Source of the DNA: Phycisphaerae bacterium
GTDB taxonomy: Bacteria > Planctomycetota > Phycisphaerae > Phycisphaerales > SM1A02
Direction of reading: 5' to 3'
DNA: 9,981 nucleotides
Assembly: GCA_002690755.1 (NCBI GenBank)
Contig: NZFT01000012.1
Location: forward strand, 5,443 to 15,423
In this document: piece after piece, positions 7,312 to 9,981 of the stretch
Layout: each line of letters opens with the position of its first letter
Position numbering within the stretch: position 1 is the first letter of the stretch
The notes under the pieces: generated by a model
Told to the model about the DNA's origin: nothing
The model's database searches: none
What the model saw: the letters and a program-made list of their open reading frames with translations, nothing else
Position numbers and translations under genes: made by a program

Positions 7312-9981
7312 TCAACCGGTGGAGAGCGTGGTCGAGTCGCGAGGCTTGGATTCCTCGGGCTCCTTGGCGCCGACGCTCCAGGTGAGCGGTGCCGCGATGA
7401 CGACCGAGGAGTAGGTCGCCGCGACCAGGCCCACGAAGAACGTGAAGGCGAACGGCCGGATTCCCGTACCACCGAGCGAGTAGAGCACGATCGCCGAGGT
7501 GATCGTGGTGCCACTGGTCATGATGGTCCGGCTGAAGGTCTGGTTGATGGAATTGTTCACCACGCCCCGGGATGCGTAGCTGAGCTTCCCGCGGTTCTCG
7601 CGAATCCGGTCGAGGATGACGATGGTGTCGTTCAGCGAATAGCCCACGATGGTGAGAAGGCCCGCCACGACGTTGAGGTCGATGCGGAATTCGTCGAGGA
7701 GCCGGAAGCCCCCGATGGAACGCTCGCCGATCGTGAGACTGAGGGCGATCGCACCGAGACAGACGCTGATGTTGAAGACGAGGGCCGCGATCGCGCAGAC
7801 CGAGTAGCGAAGCGAACCGAAACGGAACCAGATGTAGACCAGCATGCCGAGCAGACTCAGGATCACCGCGACGATCGCGCTGGCGGCGAGGTTCTGAGCG
7901 ACCTTCGGTGAGAAACTCGACTGGTCGAGCGTGGCTTCGCGGGTGAGCGCGGCCTGGAGAAGTTCGTACTCCCGTTGGGCGAGGCCACGATCCCAGGTCC
8001 CGAGGGCGACCTCGAAGCTCGAGAGGGTGTCGTCGAAGACCATGACCGCGATCTCGCGATGGCCGCCAGCTTCGGCCTGATCGAGGCCGACGACTTCGAC
8101 GTCGCGACCGGCGGTATCCGCGAAGTCGGGCTGGTTCCGCATCCGCTTGATGCGTTCGGCCGCGTCTTCGAGGGTGATCGGTGGCGTGATGCCGTCGATG
8201 ACCACCGCGACGCCGCCGCGGAAGGCGTCGACCTGAACGCCGGCGCCGGCACGTCCGATCGCCTCTCCGAGCGTCTTCCGCTCGAGCGAGAAGGTGTGAC
8301 TGCTGTGGTCCGGATCACCTTCCGCCGCGAAACGCACGGGCTGGGTGACCGCGAGCTCGTCCCCGAATCGGTCGACGATCGCGGCCACGATCGCGTCCGC
8401 GATGTTCTCGTCCTCGTTGATCCCCGGCGGGTTGGCGACCTTGATCTGGAAGCTGGCGGCTTCACTGTCTTCGGTGGTCGTACCGACGGTGAGGATCGTC
8501 GCGTTGGCGAGCTGGGCGAGGATCGGATCGTCCGGATTCTCGTCGCCGATGGCGTGGATCCGGTCCTCGACGTCGCTGCGGGCGAGCAGCAGGCGGCCGG
8601 CGAGATCCCGTTCGGTCCCCGCATTGTCGTCGGCCTCCGCCGAGCGGGTGGTCATCTTCACGCTGACGCCCCCTCGGAACTCGGTTTCGAGGACGTCCGC
8701 GCCGCTGGAGAAGAAGAGTGCGAGCGAACCGATCGCGAGAATGGCGCTCAGAAGCAGCATCGGGCCGCGGACCGAGATCCAGTCGATCTTCGGTTCGAGC
8801 AGGCGGTGAATCGAGGGGAACACCGTCGGCAGCATCGGAAGCGATCGGATCTTGAAGACCTCGGTGCAGACCGCGAACAGCACCCGGCTGACGAAGAGCG
8901 AGGTGAAGAGGGTCGCGAGCACGCCGATCGAGAGGGTCAGGGCGAAGCCCTTCACTTCCGTCGCGGCGGTCTGGTAGAGGATGAAGCAGACGATCAGGTT
9001 CGTGATGTTGCCGTCGAGAATCGCGCTCGAGGCCTTGCTGAATCCCAGCCGGATCGAATCCCGGAGGTCCTCCTGGTTGTTCACCAGCTCCTCTCGGATG
9101 CGTTCGAAGATCAGCACGTTGGCGTCGACCGCCATGCCGACGGTCAGCGCGATGCCCGCGAGTCCGGGCAACGTGAAGGTACCGTCGATCATCGCCATGA
9201 TTCCGAAGATCATGACGGCGTTGATCATCAGCGAGATGTCGGCGATCAGTCCGGCACCGAAGTAGTAGAGGATCATGATCAACGCGACGATGCCGACCGA
9301 GATCGCCACCGCCTCGAGACCGCGGACGAGGTTGTCCTGGCCGATCGCCGGTCCCAGGATGCTCGTCGAGATCGGTTCGCTGCTCAACCGGGCTTCCAGG
9401 CTGCCGGCGGCGAGCACCCGGATCAGGTAGGTGATCTCGGATTCACCGAAGTTGCCCGAGATGATGCCGCTCGAACCGATGGCGGAGTTCAGGTTCGGGG
9501 CGGTGTAGACCTCGCCGTCGAGCACGATCGCCATCGGCTGGTTCACGTTCGGAGACGTGAGTCGTCGCATTCGCGAGCCGCCGGCGCTGTCGAGGCCGAA
9601 GGACACCGCAGGTCGACCCAGATCGTCGATCGTCCGACTGGCGCGGCGGATCGCCCACGAGTCGCCGTCGGTGTGCGTCATGCTCTTTTCGGGCGTGACG
9701 TAGAGGAGGATGTACTGCTTGCCGTCCTTCGCCGCGGCGATGAGTCCGTAACGATTCTTGAAGTACGAGACGGGATCGGCCAGCAGGGCTTCGATCGTCT
9801 CGGGCTTGTCCTCGTCGGTCCACTGCTTGAGATCGTTGACCGCGAACCAGCGGGCGATCGGGGAATCCGTGTTGTTCGGCCCCCGCTCCTCGAGCTGCTC
9901 GCGAAGCAGCGTCACCGGGACGTCCATCGCGCCATCCCGGACCGCGATCCGGAATTCGAGGACACCGGCACCGCGAAGGAG
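7312..9981 (-). CDS. secDF: Protein translocase subunit SecDF, SecD-SecF fusion (5' end outside window)
   Basis: The proton-driven accessory of the SecYEG translocon, which pulls exported proteins into the periplasm. 889 residues are visible; the frame stays open to base 9981 (LLRGAGVLEFRIAVRDG), so the ATG at 9927 is internal. Using visible numbering: end of the P1 domain with head motif IVLDGEVYTAP (about 152-162) and GIISGNF; SecD membrane block about 219-373, including the proton-relay segment VGMAVDANVLIFERIREE (281-298); a linker; SecF TM1 (about 405-424); an enlarged periplasmic P4 region (about 430-695); then SecF TMs with VGYSLNDTIVILDRIREN (779-796) and INQTFSRTIMTSGTT (812-826). 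The key Asp residues of both halves (D286, and D785 with D791 nearby) are present. The SecF periplasmic insert is about twice the usual size and contains FRGG twice. A short polar cytoplasmic tail ends the protein. The LysM and small genes follow in the same operon. Confidence 0.96.
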   Translation of the reverse strand, partial: LLRGAGVLEFRIAVRDGAMDVPVTLLREQLEERGPNNTDSPIARWFAVNDLKQWTDEDKPETIEALLADPVSYFKNRYGLIAAAKDGKQYILLYVTPEKSMTHTDGDSWAIRRASRTIDDLGRPAVSFGLDSAGGSRMRRLTSPNVNQPMAIVLDGEVYTAPNLNSAIGSSGIISGNFGESEITYLIRVLAAGSLEARLSSEPISTSILGPAIGQDNLVRGLEAVAISVGIVALIMILYYFGAGLIADISLMINAVMIFGIMAMIDGTFTLPGLAGIALTVGMAVDANVLIFERIREELVNNQEDLRDSIRLGFSKASSAILDGNITNLIVCFILYQTAATEVKGFALTLSIGVLATLFTSLFVSRVLFAVCTEVFKIRSLPMLPTVFPSIHRLLEPKIDWISVRGPMLLLSAILAIGSLALFFSSGADVLETEFRGGVSVKMTTRSAEADDNAGTERDLAGRLLLARSDVEDRIHAIGDENPDDPILAQLANATILTVGTTTEDSEAASFQIKVANPPGINEDENIADAIVAAIVDRFGDELAVTQPVRFAAEGDPDHSSHTFSLERKTLGEAIGRAGAGVQVDAFRGGVAVVIDGITPPITLEDAAERIKRMRNQPDFADTAGRDVEVVGLDQAEAGGHREIAVMVFDDTLSSFEVALGTWDRGLAQREYELLQAALTREATLDQSSFSPKVAQNLAASAIVAVILSLLGMLVYIWFRFGSLRYSVCAIAALVFNISVCLGAIALSLTIGERSIGGFRLLDEFRIDLNVVAGLLTIVGYSLNDTIVILDRIRENRGKLSYASRGVVNNSINQTFSRTIMTSGTTITSAIVLYSLGGTGIRPFAFTFFVGLVAATYSSVVIAAPLTWSVGAKEPEESKPRDSTTLSTG

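Noticed and set aside
7209..7514. N-terminal extension of the LysM protein to the upstream start at 7514
   Set aside because: The extension overlaps the end of secDF in another frame, is Arg/Ser/Pro-rich, and would bury the hydrophobic anchor. The ATG at 7208 has a strong ribosome binding site.
9925..9927. ATG at 9927 as the true start of SecDF
   Set aside because: The frame continues open to the window edge with SecD-like sequence (GVLEFRIAV), and the first membrane segment and start of the P1 domain are still missing, so the gene begins outside.

Overview
The window is GC-rich, densely coding bacterial chromosome with eight genes. There is no intergenic gap longer than about 131 bases. I see no RNA gene, insertion sequence, CRISPR array or prophage signal. 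A single fused SecD-SecF polypeptide with a very large second periplasmic domain, a class IV-like histone-deacetylase-fold enzyme, the base composition and the general gene style suggest a Planctomycetota-type bacterium (perhaps Phycisphaerae). That is an inference from style, not a demonstrated placement.

Layout, left to right. The C-terminal end of SMC runs rightward off the left edge (1-1014). Convergent to it is a leftward pair: NAD-type isocitrate dehydrogenase (2012-3049), then 16 bases later a histone deacetylase-superfamily amidohydrolase (1096-1995). A 131-base divergent promoter region separates that pair from a rightward pair: a GlpD/DAO-like FAD oxidoreductase (3181-4461) and an aldo/keto reductase (4419-5204), which overlap by 43 bases. 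The aldo/keto reductase meets the next leftward operon almost stop to stop. That operon reads, in transcription order, fused SecDF (5' end outside the window), a membrane-anchored two-LysM protein, and a small unrecognised protein whose start overlaps the LysM stop (ATGA).

The most interesting part is the SecDF operon. The LysM protein carries, between its anchor/linker and its LysM domains, a segment that aligns without gaps to the first periplasmic (P1 head) domain of the SecDF encoded just upstream. The SecF half also has an enlarged periplasmic insert with two FRGG motifs instead of one. Together these suggest a lineage-specific elaboration of the Sec export machinery, with a peptidoglycan-binding SecD-like accessory protein. 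The other genes are core metabolism or chromosome maintenance and look intact.
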